Both the position numbers and the translations under genes were made by a program. Below, in pieces: positions 17,096 through 25,204 of a stretch of DNA of 33,821 bases. The DNA is taken from positions 1 through 33,821 of the forward strand of contig JAOPXM010000018.1 of NCBI GenBank assembly GCA_025965125.1. Reading direction: 5' to 3'. The notes beneath the pieces are model-generated. The model was given only the letters and a program-made list of their open reading frames with translations, was not told where the DNA came from and made no database searches. Source of the DNA: Nocardioides sp. (GTDB taxonomy: Bacteria; Actinomycetota; Actinomycetes; Propionibacteriales; Nocardioidaceae). Each line of letters begins with the position of its first letter. The first letter of the stretch is position 1.

Positions 17096-18159
17096 CAGTG
17101 CTCTGCCTTCTCTCGGCCTTCCATGACACACACGAGGTTCTGCTGCAGCGCGGGTCCGCTGGTCGCGTGGGCGAGCACCTTGTCGGCGCTGCCGTCCCAC
17201 ACCTTCTTCGCGGCCTCGCCGAAGCGGATCAGGCCGCCGGTGAACATCGGGTTGCCTGCCAGTGCCCCGCCCGAGGGGTTGATCGCGACGTCGTCAGCGA
17301 GACCCAGCTCGGTGCGCAGCACCAGCTCCTGGTGGCTGAACGGAGCATGCAGCTCGGCCACCTCGACCCCACCGAGGTCGAGCCCGCGTACGGCCGCGGC
17401 CGTCGACGGTGAACGAGTGAGGTCCCGGTTGCCCATGCTGATCGGGTCGACGTTGTGCGCCAGACCGGTGATCCAGGCCGGTCGGTCCGCGACCGAGCGG
17501 GCCCGGTCGTCGGCCGCGAGGATGATCGCTGCGGCCCCGTCGGTGACGGGGGAGCAGTCGTGCTTGCGCAGCGGATCGGCGTACATGGGGCGGGCCAGCA
17601 GCTCCTCGACCGACGAGCCGCCCTTGCGGATGGCGTACTCGTTCTTCTCGGCATCCGTCAGCGAGCGGTTGACGACCTCGGCCATCGCTCGCTCGTCCCA
17701 GACGCCAGCCTCGATGCCGGTCCGCGCCTGGATCCCCGCCAGGGACACGGTGTCGGGCCACAGCGGCGTCATGGAGTACGGGTCGAGCTGCAGCGCGAGC
17801 GTGCGACGCAGCACGCCGGCCGACGCCTTGCCGAACCCGTAGACGAGCGCGGTGTCGACCTCCCCGGTCTGGATCTTCAGCCAGGCCTCGTAGAGCGCCC
17901 ACGCCGCGTCCATCTCGACGTGGGACTCGTTGATCGGCGGGATCACGCCGATCGCGTCCACGGCAGACACGAACGAGAACGACCGTCCGGCCAGGTAGTC
18001 GGACGAGCCAGAGCACCAGAACCCGATGTCATGACGGTTCCAGCCGGTCTGCTCATAGCACTCGGCGAAGAGCGGGACGAGCATCTCCACGCACGTGGGC
18101 GACCCGTCGAACTCCTCCATCTGTCGCTGGGCGAAGCCCACGACCGCGACGTCTCTCAC
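17095..18159 (-). CDS. ltp4: Ltp4, thiolase-fold lipid-transfer/aldol-lyase protein
   Basis: A 354-aa thiolase-superfamily protein resembling Rv3522, the partner of Ltp3 in cleavage of branched sterol side chains. The thiolase N-terminal core (VVGFAQRQMEEFDGSPTCVEM) and the later block VAINPSGGALAGNPMFTGGLIRFGE are visible. The canonical thiolase nucleophile motif is replaced (DIGFWCSGSSDYLAG), as in other Ltp proteins, consistent with lyase rather than thiolase activity. The start is GTG at 18159 (VRDVAVVGF) with GAGGGG about 6 bases upstream; an in-frame start 15 codons earlier lies inside the DUF35 gene and is unlikely. It begins 10 bases after the DUF35 stop and is coupled to ltp3. Confidence 0.9.
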   Translation of the reverse strand: MRDVAVVGFAQRQMEEFDGSPTCVEMLVPLFAECYEQTGWNRHDIGFWCSGSSDYLAGRSFSFVSAVDAIGVIPPINESHVEMDAAWALYEAWLKIQTGEVDTALVYGFGKASAGVLRRTLALQLDPYSMTPLWPDTVSLAGIQARTGIEAGVWDERAMAEVVNRSLTDAEKNEYAIRKGGSSVEELLARPMYADPLRKHDCSPVTDGAAAIILAADDRARSVADRPAWITGLAHNVDPISMGNRDLTRSPSTAAAVRGLDLGGVEVAELHAPFSHQELVLRTELGLADDVAINPSGGALAGNPMFTGGLIRFGEAAKKVWDGSADKVLAHATSGPALQQNLVCVMEGREKAEH

Positions 18160-18169
18160 AGCTTGCCCC

Positions 18170-19162
18170 TCACAGGTGGTGCTTGTAGGTGTCGTAGTCC
18201 GCATCGGGTTCCCCGGTCGGACGGAAGTGGTCGATGTTCTCGATGGTCGTGCCCCATTCGTCGCGAGGCTTCCAGACGGCCTTGACCCGCATGCCCATCC
18301 GGACCTCGTCGGCCGGGATGTCGAGGATCAGGTGCAGGAACGCGATGTCCGCGCCGTCGAGCAGGACGTACGCCGACACGTACGGCGGCGTGATCTTCTG
18401 GCCCAGGAACGGCACGTTCACGATGCAGAACGTCGTCAGCGTGCCGGTGTCCGGCAGCTCGACGAGCTCTGTGGGCGCAACCCCGTCGGCCGGGCAGGCG
18501 CTGCGCGGGGGCACGTAGACCTTCTGGCACGTGGGGCAGCGCTGGCCGACGATCTTGCCCTCGAGCAGCGCGCTGTAGAACGCCGACTCCTCGGGGGACG
18601 CGGCGTACACGTAGTCGAGCGAGACCGGCGTGATCACCCCGGTCACCGGAGTGGGCTCGCGTTGAGGGTCTTCGTCGACGGCCGACTGGTTCGCCGCCGC
18701 TCCTGCCGTCGCGGCGGCGTCGCCCGCCGGAAGAGGCTCAAAACAGGCGATGTCGTTGATGTGGCCGACCCGCTCCTCGGCCCAGCGCACCCGGACCCGC
18801 ATGCCGGTGCTCATCTGGGCCGGCGACGCCACATCAACCGCGTGGAAGAACGGCCTGGTAGCACCGTCGAGGGTCACCAGGGCGAAGGCGAACGGCCGGT
18901 CGAACGGCTGCCCGGCGACCGGCTCGGGCACCCAGCTCCATGACGTGACGGTGCCGACCGGCGCGACCTCGACGAAGTCGGCGGTGGCCTCGTGCGTGCC
19001 AGGGTCGAACTCCAGCGGCGGGACGACGACGTCCCCGGCCGACGTACGACCGGCGACGAGCACGCCGTCGCGGAGGCCGGTGAGGAACCGCCCCACCACG
19101 GGGCCGGTGGACCGGGTGTAGTCGAACGCTACGGTGACCGGTGCTGACAAGGTTCGTGGCAT
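18170..19162 (-). CDS. Double-OB DUF35 protein, Rv3521-like partner of Ltp3/Ltp4
   Basis: A 330-aa protein with two OB-fold DUF35-type modules (about 60-140 and 190-320; PAQMSTGMRVRVRWAEE and PADEVRMGMRVKAVW are matching segments). They are separated by an Ala/Pro/acidic linker. A zinc-ribbon-like element precedes the second OB fold: CPTC, then 11 residues, then CPAD, so the fourth ligand expected in DUF35 rubredoxin-like modules is Asp instead of Cys. DUF35 proteins bind and activate Ltp-type thiolase-fold aldolases (ChsH2-Ltp2 is the model), so this is the probable partner of Ltp3/Ltp4. ATG 19162 lies 6 bases after a -10 hexamer fused to a KstR site. An in-frame GTG at 19180 lies inside that site and is rejected. 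Confidence 0.88.
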   Translation of the reverse strand: MPRTLSAPVTVAFDYTRSTGPVVGRFLTGLRDGVLVAGRTSAGDVVVPPLEFDPGTHEATADFVEVAPVGTVTSWSWVPEPVAGQPFDRPFAFALVTLDGATRPFFHAVDVASPAQMSTGMRVRVRWAEERVGHINDIACFEPLPAGDAAATAGAAANQSAVDEDPQREPTPVTGVITPVSLDYVYAASPEESAFYSALLEGKIVGQRCPTCQKVYVPPRSACPADGVAPTELVELPDTGTLTTFCIVNVPFLGQKITPPYVSAYVLLDGADIAFLHLILDIPADEVRMGMRVKAVWKPRDEWGTTIENIDHFRPTGEPDADYDTYKHHL

Positions 19163-19168
19163 GGTGAG

Positions 19169-19190
19169 AAAGTAGAACACGTTCTAGGAT
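19169..19190. promoter_or_regulatory. Perfect KstR operator shared by two back-to-back -10 hexamers
   Basis: TAGAACACGTTCTA (19173-19186) is a perfect 14-bp palindrome matching the KstR consensus. Its left end provides the TA of TACTTT (minus strand, 19169-19174), 6 bases before the DUF35 ATG. Its right end provides the TA of TAGGAT (plus strand, 19185-19190), giving the LLM gene a leader of about 26 bases with GAGGAG. One bound repressor would block both promoters. Confidence 0.82.
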
Positions 19191-19222
19191 CGGGCAAGCA
19201 CCGAATCACCTGAGGAGACGCG

Positions 19223-20266
19223 ATGAAGCTGGGACTTCAGCTGGGTTACTGGGGCGCAGCGCCCCCCACCGGCACCGCGGAGCTGGTGGCCGCGGCGGAG
19301 AACGCCGGCTTCGACGCGATCTTCACCGCCGAGGCCTGGGGCTCCGATGCGTTCACCCCGCTGGCCTGGTGGGGCCGCGAGACCAGCCGGGTGCGCCTGG
19401 GCACCTCGATCGTGCAGATGTCCGGCCGGTCGCCGACCTCGATCGCCATGCACGCGCTGACGCTCGACCACCTGAGCGGCGGTCGGGTGGTCCTCGGCAT
19501 GGGGGTCAGCGGCCCGCAGGTCGTCGAGGGTTGGTACGGCCAGCCGTTCGGCAAGCCACTGGCGCGCACCCGCGAGGTCGTCGACATCATCAGGCAGGTG
19601 CTCGCCCGCGAGGCGCCGGTCACCAGCGACGGGCCGCACTACCAGCTGCCGTTCACGGGCGAGGGGTCGGTCGGGCTCGGCAAACCGCTGAAGCCGATCG
19701 TGCACCCGCTCCGCGCCGACATCCCGATCTGGCTGGGCGCCGAAGGGCCCAAGAACGTCGCGCAGACGGCCGAGATCGCCGACGGCTGGATTCCGATCTT
19801 CTACACGCCGAGGTCCGCCGGGATGTACCAGCCGTGGCTCGACGAGGGTTTCGCGCGCCCGGGCGCCCGCCGCACTCGCGCCGATTTCGAGATCGCCGCG
19901 ACCTGCCACGTGCAGATCACCGCGTCGTCGGACGAGAAGGCCGTGGTCATCAACGGGATGAAGCCCGTCGTCGCGCTCTACATGGGCGGCATGGGTGCGA
20001 AGGAGCAGAACTTCCACAAGCAGGTCTTCGAGCGGATGGGGTACGGCGAGCTGGCCGACCAGGTCCAGAAGCTCTACCTCGACGGCGAGAAGGACCGGGC
20101 CGTCGCGCTGATCCCCGACGAGCTGGTCGATGACATGCACATGATCGGCTCCGCTGCGGAGGTCCGGGACCGGGCCGCCGAGTGGGAGGAGACCGGCGTG
20201 ACGACCCTGTTGCTCAGCTGCCGGTCGGCCGACGAGGTGCGTGGCATCGCCGACGTACTGGCGTGA
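19223..20266 (+). CDS. LLM-class F420-dependent oxidoreductase, Rv3520c-like
   Basis: A 347-aa TIM-barrel flavin/F420-dependent oxidoreductase of the luciferase-like family, the same length as Rv3520c, which sits at the same place in the mycobacterial sterol cluster. Typical segments are MKLGLQLGYWG, AAENAGFDAIFTAEAWGSDAF, TSIVQMSGRSPTSIAMHALTLD, LSGGRVVLGMGVSGPQVVEG and IWLGAEGPKNVAQTAEIADGW. GAGGAG lies about 6 bases before ATG 19223. It is divergent from the DUF35-ltp4-ltp3 operon across a shared KstR site and overlaps the ProC-like gene by four bases. The substrate is presumed to be a sterol side-chain intermediate but is unknown. Confidence 0.9.
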   Translation: MKLGLQLGYWGAAPPTGTAELVAAAENAGFDAIFTAEAWGSDAFTPLAWWGRETSRVRLGTSIVQMSGRSPTSIAMHALTLDHLSGGRVVLGMGVSGPQVVEGWYGQPFGKPLARTREVVDIIRQVLAREAPVTSDGPHYQLPFTGEGSVGLGKPLKPIVHPLRADIPIWLGAEGPKNVAQTAEIADGWIPIFYTPRSAGMYQPWLDEGFARPGARRTRADFEIAATCHVQITASSDEKAVVINGMKPVVALYMGGMGAKEQNFHKQVFERMGYGELADQVQKLYLDGEKDRAVALIPDELVDDMHMIGSAAEVRDRAAEWEETGVTTLLLSCRSADEVRGIADVLA

Positions 20267-21054
20267 ACGACGGCGTACCGGCGTACGACGGCGGGGTCAT
20301 CGGGGTCATCGGCGTCGGCTCCCTCGCGGCCGCGATCGTCACCGGGCTGTGTGCCGGCCGCGAGCACCCTCCGCAGGTCCTGCTGTCCCCGCGCGGCGCA
20401 GCGACCGCCGCGGCCCTGGCGTCCCGGTTCCCCACCGTCGAGGTGGCCGCGGACAACCAGGCCGTGGCGGACCGGGCGGCGCTCGTGATCGTGTGTGTTC
20501 GCACGCAGGACGCCCACGCCGTGCTCGGCGGCATCAACCTCTCGAGGGAGCACGTCGTCGTGAGCGCGCTCGCGGGGGTCTCCCTCGAGGAGCTCGAGAG
20601 GCTGGCCGCGCCCGCGACCCGCGTCGCGCGCGCCATGCCGTTGCCCTCCGTCAGCAGCCGGGAGGGACTGACCCCGGTGTACCCGCCGCTCCCGGCGGTG
20701 TTGGACCTCTTCGAGCGGCTCGGCGGCGCCCTGCCGGTGCGCGACGGTGCCGCCTTCGAGGCGCTCGTGGCCGCGGCTGCGACGATCGCAGGACACCTGG
20801 CCTACCTGGGCGCGATCGCGCGGTGGTTGGTGGAGCAGGGTGTGTCCGAGAAGGAGGCGCAGCGCTACGTGACCGCGACGTATGGGGCGCTGGCTGGTCA
20901 GCTGCGAAGTGGTGCGGACCTGGACGAGCTGACGGCTGAGGTGGCCACCCCCGGCGGGCTGAACGAGCAGTTCGCTCGCCAGCTGCACGAGGCCGGGGTC
21001 TTCGACGCCGTCGACCGGGGACTTGCGGCGGTCCTCGCCCGGATGCGGGCATGA
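20263..21054 (+). CDS. Pyrroline-5-carboxylate reductase-like protein (ProC family) in the sterol operon
   Basis: 263 aa starting at GTG 20263 inside the LLM stop (GTGA). The N-terminal Rossmann motif GVIGVGSLAAAIVTGL has Ser-Leu where ProC has a GxM turn (GxGxMA). ARAMPLPSVSSREGLTPVYP corresponds to the ProC RxMPNxP block, with the Asn replaced by Leu. The C-terminal helical domain ends EVATPGGLNEQFARQLHEAG, matching the PGGTT segment of ProC. These changes in the cofactor and substrate loops, and the position inside a KstR-controlled operon, argue against a simple proline biosynthetic role. A small imine or keto reductase activity is possible but unproven. Confidence 0.82.
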   Translation: MNDGVPAYDGGVIGVIGVGSLAAAIVTGLCAGREHPPQVLLSPRGAATAAALASRFPTVEVAADNQAVADRAALVIVCVRTQDAHAVLGGINLSREHVVVSALAGVSLEELERLAAPATRVARAMPLPSVSSREGLTPVYPPLPAVLDLFERLGGALPVRDGAAFEALVAAAATIAGHLAYLGAIARWLVEQGVSEKEAQRYVTATYGALAGQLRSGADLDELTAEVATPGGLNEQFARQLHEAGVFDAVDRGLAAVLARMRA

Positions 21055-21080
21055 CCAGCGTGCGGCCCGTTGCCCCAAAC

Positions 21081-21098
21081 TGAAACAGGTTCTAGTCT
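21081..21098 (+). promoter_or_regulatory. KstR-type operator fused to the -10 of the fadD at 21106
   Basis: TGAAACAGGTTCTA (21081-21094) matches every fixed position of TNNAACNNGTTNNA. Its terminal TA starts the -10 hexamer TAGTCT (21093-21098), which lies 7 bases before ATG 21106 with no ribosome site, giving a leaderless KstR-controlled message. Confidence 0.75.
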
Positions 21099-21105
21099 CG
21101 GCGGC

Positions 21106-22740
21106 ATGACCGCGACGGCCGAGTCCCCGACCACCACCGAGACCATCGACGACCCGATGCGGGTCGGCACCCACAACGGGCACCTGATGGTCGCCGCCCT
21201 CAAGCGGCACCGCGACAAGCCCGTCATGTACCTGGGTGACACGACCCTGACCGGCGGCCAGGTGGCCGACCGGGTCAGCCAGTACATCCAGGCGTTCGAG
21301 GCGCTTGGCGCCGGGCGCGGCACGGCCGGCGCGCTGCTGGCGCTGAACCGACCCGAGGTCCTGTTCATCATCGGGTCCGGCCAGACGCAGGGTTACCGGC
21401 GTACGTCGCTGCACCCGCTCGGCTCGCTCGACGACCACGCCTACGTGATCAACGACGCCGGCATCACCGCGCTGGTCATCGACCCGGTGCCGATGTTCGT
21501 CGAACGTGCCCTCGGCCTGCTCGAGAAGTGCCCCGGGCTCGACACGGTGCTCACGATCGGCCCGGTGCCGGAAGAGCTCGCGCACATCGGCCAGGACCTG
21601 GCCGCGACCGCGACCGCGTTCGAGCCGCAGCCGATCGAGGTCGTGACGCTGGCACCGGACCACATCGTGTCGATCACCTACACCGGCGGGACGACGGGCA
21701 AGCCCAAGGGTGTCGTCGGCACCTCGCGGGCGATGTCGACGATGACCCAGGTGCAGATGGCTGAGTGGGAGTGGCCGGAGTCGCCGAAGTTCCTGATGTG
21801 CACGCCGCTCTCGCACGCCGGCGCCGCGTTCTTCGTGCCGACGGTCATCAAGGGCGGCTCGCTCTTCGTGCTGGCCAAGTTCGACCCGGCCGAGGTGCTG
21901 CGCACGATCGAGGAGCAGAAGATCACCGCGACGATGCTGGTCCCGTCGATGCTCAACGCGCTGATGGACCACCCCGACTCGCACACCCGCGACCTGTCTT
22001 CGCTGGAGACCGTCTACTACGGCGCGTCCGCGATCAACCCGGTGCGGCTCAAGGAGGCGATCGACCGGTTCGGCCCGATCTTCGCGCAGTACTACGGCCA
22101 GTCCGAGGCGCCGATGGTGATCAGCTACCTCGCCAAGGGCGACCACGACGCCGCGCGGCTCTCCTCCTGCGGCCGCCCGTCGGCGTTCCTGCGCACGGCG
22201 CTGCTCGGTGAGGACGGTCAGCCGGTACCGGTGGGGGAGCCGGGCGAGATCTGCGTCGCCGGACCGCTGCTCGCCGGCGGCTACTGGAACCTGCCCGAGG
22301 CCACTGCCGAGACGTTCCGGGACGGTTGGATGCACACCGGTGACATCGCCCGCGAGGACGAGGACGGCTTCTGGTTCATCGTCGACCGCACCAAGGACAT
22401 GATCGTGACCGGCGGCTTCAACGTGTTCCCCCGCGAGGTCGAGGACGTCGTCGCCGAGCACCCGGCGGTGGCCCAGGTGGGTGTGATCGGGACGCCCGAC
22501 GAGAAGTGGGGCGAGGCGGTGACCGCGATCGTCGTGCTGCGCGAGGACGCGCCGCGCGACGAGGTGTCGATCGCGAAGATGACTGCGGAGATCCAGGCGG
22601 CCGTCAAGGACCGCAAGGGCGCCGTACAGGCTCCGAAGCAGGTCATCGTGGCCGACGCGCTGCCGTTGACCGGCCTCGGCAAGCCGGACAAGAAGGCGCT
22701 CCGGGCGCAGTACTGGACGGGCGACCGATCGGTCGGCTGA
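21106..22740 (+). CDS. Acyl-CoA synthetase (FadD), probable steroid- or side-chain-acid ligase
   Basis: A 544-aa adenylate-forming CoA ligase. Core motifs: P-loop YTGGTTGKPKG, YYGQSEAPMV (A5), HTGDIAREDEDGFWFIVDRTKDMI (A7/A8 hinge) with GGFNVFPREVEDV, and the A10 lysine in LTGLGKPDKKALR. It is distinct from FadD19 (26103) and FadD17 (right edge), so the window encodes three ligases. ATG 21106 is preferred over an upstream in-frame start because it sits 7 bases behind a -10 hexamer joined to a KstR operator. The unusual N-terminus includes GTHNGHLMVAALKRHRDKPVM. Promoter and context indicate sterol catabolism; the substrate is unknown. It is followed after 2 bases by an unknown gene. Confidence 0.88.
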   Translation: MTATAESPTTTETIDDPMRVGTHNGHLMVAALKRHRDKPVMYLGDTTLTGGQVADRVSQYIQAFEALGAGRGTAGALLALNRPEVLFIIGSGQTQGYRRTSLHPLGSLDDHAYVINDAGITALVIDPVPMFVERALGLLEKCPGLDTVLTIGPVPEELAHIGQDLAATATAFEPQPIEVVTLAPDHIVSITYTGGTTGKPKGVVGTSRAMSTMTQVQMAEWEWPESPKFLMCTPLSHAGAAFFVPTVIKGGSLFVLAKFDPAEVLRTIEEQKITATMLVPSMLNALMDHPDSHTRDLSSLETVYYGASAINPVRLKEAIDRFGPIFAQYYGQSEAPMVISYLAKGDHDAARLSSCGRPSAFLRTALLGEDGQPVPVGEPGEICVAGPLLAGGYWNLPEATAETFRDGWMHTGDIAREDEDGFWFIVDRTKDMIVTGGFNVFPREVEDVVAEHPAVAQVGVIGTPDEKWGEAVTAIVVLREDAPRDEVSIAKMTAEIQAAVKDRKGAVQAPKQVIVADALPLTGLGKPDKKALRAQYWTGDRSVG

Positions 22741-22742
22741 GC

Positions 22743-23969
22743 ATGACGAGTCGCTACGAGGACCTGTCCCGCGGCGAGCTCGCGGTGCTGCTGCCGGAGC
22801 TGCTGCTCATCGGCCAGCTGATCGACAGGTCCGGCATGGCCTGGTGCATCTCGGCGTTCGGGCGCGAGGAGATGGCCCAGATCGCGATCGAGGAGTGGGC
22901 CGGGTCTTCACCCGTCTACACGCGGCGGATGCAGCGCGCCCTCGGGTTCGAGGGCACGGACGTCGTGACGATCTTCAAGGGTCTCCAGCTCGACATCGGG
23001 GCGCCGCCGCAGTTCATGGACTTCCGGTACACGGTCCACGACCCCTGGCACGGCGAGTTCCACCTCGACCACTGCGGCGCGCTGATGGACGTCGAGCCGA
23101 TGGGGCCTGACTACGTGCGCTCGATGTGCCACGACATCGAGGACCCGACGTTCGACGCGACCGCGGTCGCCACCAACCCGAAGGCGCAGGTGCGCCCGAT
23201 CCACCGGCCACCGCGGCTGCCTGCCGGACGCAGCCCGCACTGTGCGTGGACCGTGGTCATCGACGAGTCCCATCCCGAGGTGGAAGGCGTCCCGGCGTTG
23301 GCGCTGGTTCGGAACACCCACGCCGCCACCCTGGAGCTGGGTGCCATCGACCCTTCCGATGAGGGGCAGGCCGACTACGCGGGGCCGCTGGTCTCGGACC
23401 TCGACTTTGCGGCGTTCTCTCGTTCTGCGCTGGCGCGGATGGCCGACGAGGTGTGCCTCCAGATGCATCTCCTCAACCTCTCGTTCCTGATCGCGCTGCG
23501 GGCGCGCTGCGAAAGCGATGAGGCGCAGTTCACGACGATCGCGACCCGTCAGCTGGTCGGCATCGCCGGCATCGCCGCCGAGCGCATCCGGCGCGCTCTC
23601 GGGCTGCCGGGCGGAGTTGAGGGCGCGCTTCGTGTGCTCGCGTTGCACCCCCTGCTCAACCCCGCCTCCTACGTCCAGTCCTCGGTGGCCGACGGCGAGC
23701 TCTCGGTGTCGGCCTCGCCGGCCCACGACGACGGCGCCTGGATCACCCTGTGCGGCCCCACGTCACTGGCCCCTCTCCAGGCGATCGTGCGCGCAGTCGA
23801 CCCGACGTACGACGTCTCCGTTTCTGGCACGGACACCGACTGGACCATGCGAATCGTGGAGACCGGCACCGCCGCCCAGGAGTTCGACGAGGTCGCCGTC
23901 ACCCGGATCAGCACCGGCTCGTCCTTCGAGTTCGAGCCGCGGCTGTCGCTGCCGATCACTCCGGTGTGA
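22743..23969 (+). CDS. Unknown 408-aa protein co-transcribed with the fadD
   Basis: I do not recognise this protein. The start ATG at 22743 follows the fadD stop by 2 bases. The N-terminal half is rich in His, Asp, Cys and aromatic residues (MDFRYTVHDPWHGEFHLDH, CGALMDVEPMGPDYV, SMCHDIEDPTFD, QVRPIHRPPR), a pattern that could bind metal. The C-terminal half is Ala/Leu-rich with a helical stretch (MADEVCLQMHLLNLSFLIALRARC), then a beta-rich tail. No signal peptide or clear transmembrane segment is seen. The middle part VRNTHAATLELGAIDPSDEG looks conserved-domain-like but I cannot name it. Coupling to a KstR-controlled ligase suggests a sterol-related role. It ends 3 bases before the palindrome at 23972. 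Confidence 0.85.
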   Translation: MTSRYEDLSRGELAVLLPELLLIGQLIDRSGMAWCISAFGREEMAQIAIEEWAGSSPVYTRRMQRALGFEGTDVVTIFKGLQLDIGAPPQFMDFRYTVHDPWHGEFHLDHCGALMDVEPMGPDYVRSMCHDIEDPTFDATAVATNPKAQVRPIHRPPRLPAGRSPHCAWTVVIDESHPEVEGVPALALVRNTHAATLELGAIDPSDEGQADYAGPLVSDLDFAAFSRSALARMADEVCLQMHLLNLSFLIALRARCESDEAQFTTIATRQLVGIAGIAAERIRRALGLPGGVEGALRVLALHPLLNPASYVQSSVADGELSVSASPAHDDGAWITLCGPTSLAPLQAIVRAVDPTYDVSVSGTDTDWTMRIVETGTAAQEFDEVAVTRISTGSSFEFEPRLSLPITPV

Positions 23970-23971
23970 AT

Positions 23972-24000
23972 GCCGGTTTCACTGGTTAACCCGTGAAACC
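23972..24000 (+). repeat. Left 29-bp inverted repeat (palindromic) of the AbiEi-like gene cassette
   Basis: The 29 bases here match the reverse complement of 25201-25229 at 28 of 29 positions. The repeat is itself part of a 30-base palindrome at 23973-24002 (core TGGTTAACC, one mismatched pair). It begins 3 bases after the stop of the plus-strand gene and could also act as a terminator hairpin for it, though no T run follows. Confidence 0.7.
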
Positions 24001-24009
24001 GGTGCTCCG

Positions 24010-24027
24010 CCCGGGACATAACCCGGG
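24010..24027. repeat. Inner left hairpin CCCGGG-ACATAA-CCCGGG
   Basis: A 6-bp stem with a six-base loop between the left inverted repeat and the cassette gene. Its loop (CATAACC) resembles the TATAACC core of the right inner palindrome at 25161-25204, so the two ends are organised alike. Confidence 0.5.
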
Positions 24028-24072
24028 TGAAGAGGGGGTTTCCTGGGTCCAGCGCCCATCTCGCGGCCGGGA

Positions 24073-25017
24073 TCAGGCGGCCGCGGACCGAAGGAGCTGT
24101 CGAGCGTGAAGTGAAGGGCCGGACGATGGCGTCAGTTCGGACCACGTCCAACGGACCACGGTGCCCCCGGTCAACCTCCGGATCAGGTCTTCTCGACGCT
24201 TTTCCTCGAAGACGACGTCCCCGGCAGTCTGACCCTCTTTGAGAAGACGGCCGTACTTCACCTTGCCGTCGAACTCGCCATAGACACCGTGCTCGGGCCA
24301 TGCGAAGTCGCAGATGGCCACGAGTCGGCCACACTCGTCGTAGATCTCGTAGGCCAGCTCCGGCGTGGGCAGTCCCATGCGCCAGAACAGGTGGCGTCCG
24401 CGAGTCTCAGCCACGGACTCGCTCCGTCCGTCAGCCAGGCGGAGCGTCAACTCCAGGCGAAGAGTATTCGGCCACTGCTTCATGCGCAGGTACGTCGTCC
24501 AGAGCTCTTCGAGCGTGACCAGGCCGTGGTGGAGCATCCAGTCGACCGCAACCAATCCCGCTTCGACGGTCATCAGCGTCGCTGCGTCCACCGTCGATCG
24601 TGCGGGACTTGTCAGCCACCGACCGTCGCGCTCGACGAGATCTTCCGGGAGCAGCAGCCCCGTGTGATGGACGGTACCCGCTTCCCGCCTGCTCGATCCG
24701 CTGTCCCGTCGGATCACGTGGGTCAGGTCCAAGGGTGCTTTCCATAGGGCACATCCGAACTCGACCAACGCGCTCACATGGGACAGGGCGACCTCGCCCT
24801 CGATCAAGCGGTACGCCGCATGAGCCCGGACCGCATGACGCTCCTCGGCCGAGAGGGTGGCCCAGATGTCCCAGTGGCAGTACGCACCCTGGCGGATCCG
24901 TTCCCACGTCTTGTCCCGCACGCCCCGCGTCAGAACCTTGTCGGTGACGCCGACCTCGAGCGCCTCTCGACGGAGGAAGAAGCCCTGTGTCTCCACGAGT
25001 GATCGCAAGATATCCAT
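24073..25017 (-). CDS. AbiEi-type winged-helix protein with DUF559/Vsr-like nuclease domain
   Basis: A 314-aa protein of a family common in actinobacteria. Residues 1-55 resemble the AbiEi N-terminal winged helix (TQGFFLRREALEVGVTDKVL, then RGVRDKTWERIRQGAYC). The C-terminal part (about 215-314) looks like a DUF559/very-short-patch-repair nuclease fold: Asp237 in ICDFAWP, then Glu248 and Lys252 in GEFDGKVK (D-x10-E-x3-K), and ending LTGGTVVRWTWSEL. Such proteins are often annotated as type IV antitoxin-like; a DNA-processing or defence role is inferred. No partner AbiEii toxin gene is adjacent. ATG 25017 (MDILRSLVETQG) is chosen over TTG 25059. GGAGCC is about 12 bases upstream. Its GC is visibly lower than its neighbours, and it lies between inverted repeats. 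Confidence 0.8.
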   Translation of the reverse strand: MDILRSLVETQGFFLRREALEVGVTDKVLTRGVRDKTWERIRQGAYCHWDIWATLSAEERHAVRAHAAYRLIEGEVALSHVSALVEFGCALWKAPLDLTHVIRRDSGSSRREAGTVHHTGLLLPEDLVERDGRWLTSPARSTVDAATLMTVEAGLVAVDWMLHHGLVTLEELWTTYLRMKQWPNTLRLELTLRLADGRSESVAETRGRHLFWRMGLPTPELAYEIYDECGRLVAICDFAWPEHGVYGEFDGKVKYGRLLKEGQTAGDVVFEEKRREDLIRRLTGGTVVRWTWSELTPSSGPSLHARQLLRSAAA

Positions 25018-25160
25018 GTGCAAAAGCGTGGCTCCGGAGAAGATCTTCGAACCGAGCAATTGCCGGCGCTGTGGAGTTCCTCGCGAGTTCTGCGCATGTG
25101 GAGGAGATCGGGCTCTGTCGTTCGAGTGCTCCGGCCCACCGCCCAGGACTGAACATGGAC

Positions 25161-25204
25161 AACCCTCACTGGACGCCGGTTATAACCCGTGTCCAGTGAG
25201 GGTT
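25161..25204. repeat. 44-base nested palindrome
   Basis: A perfect 14-bp stem (AACCCTCACTGGAC at 25161-25174 with its complement at 25191-25204) encloses a 16-base loop. The loop is itself nearly palindromic around GGTTATAACC, so the whole 44 bases is a dyad with two mismatched pairs. It abuts the right inverted repeat and lies upstream of the AbiEi-like gene. It could be an operator for that gene, a recombination end, or a transcript hairpin. Confidence 0.75.

Noticed and set aside
20074..22461. A 795-aa open frame on the minus strand opposite LLM, ProC-like and fadD genes
   Set aside because: It is an Arg/His/Asp/Val-rich shadow frame of GC-rich codons, with no domain resemblance, and lies antisense to clearly recognised genes.
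24073..25017. Type IV toxin-antitoxin pair (AbiEi/AbiEii)
   Set aside because: No nucleotidyltransferase-like AbiEii gene is next to the AbiEi-like gene; the neighbours are sterol genes.
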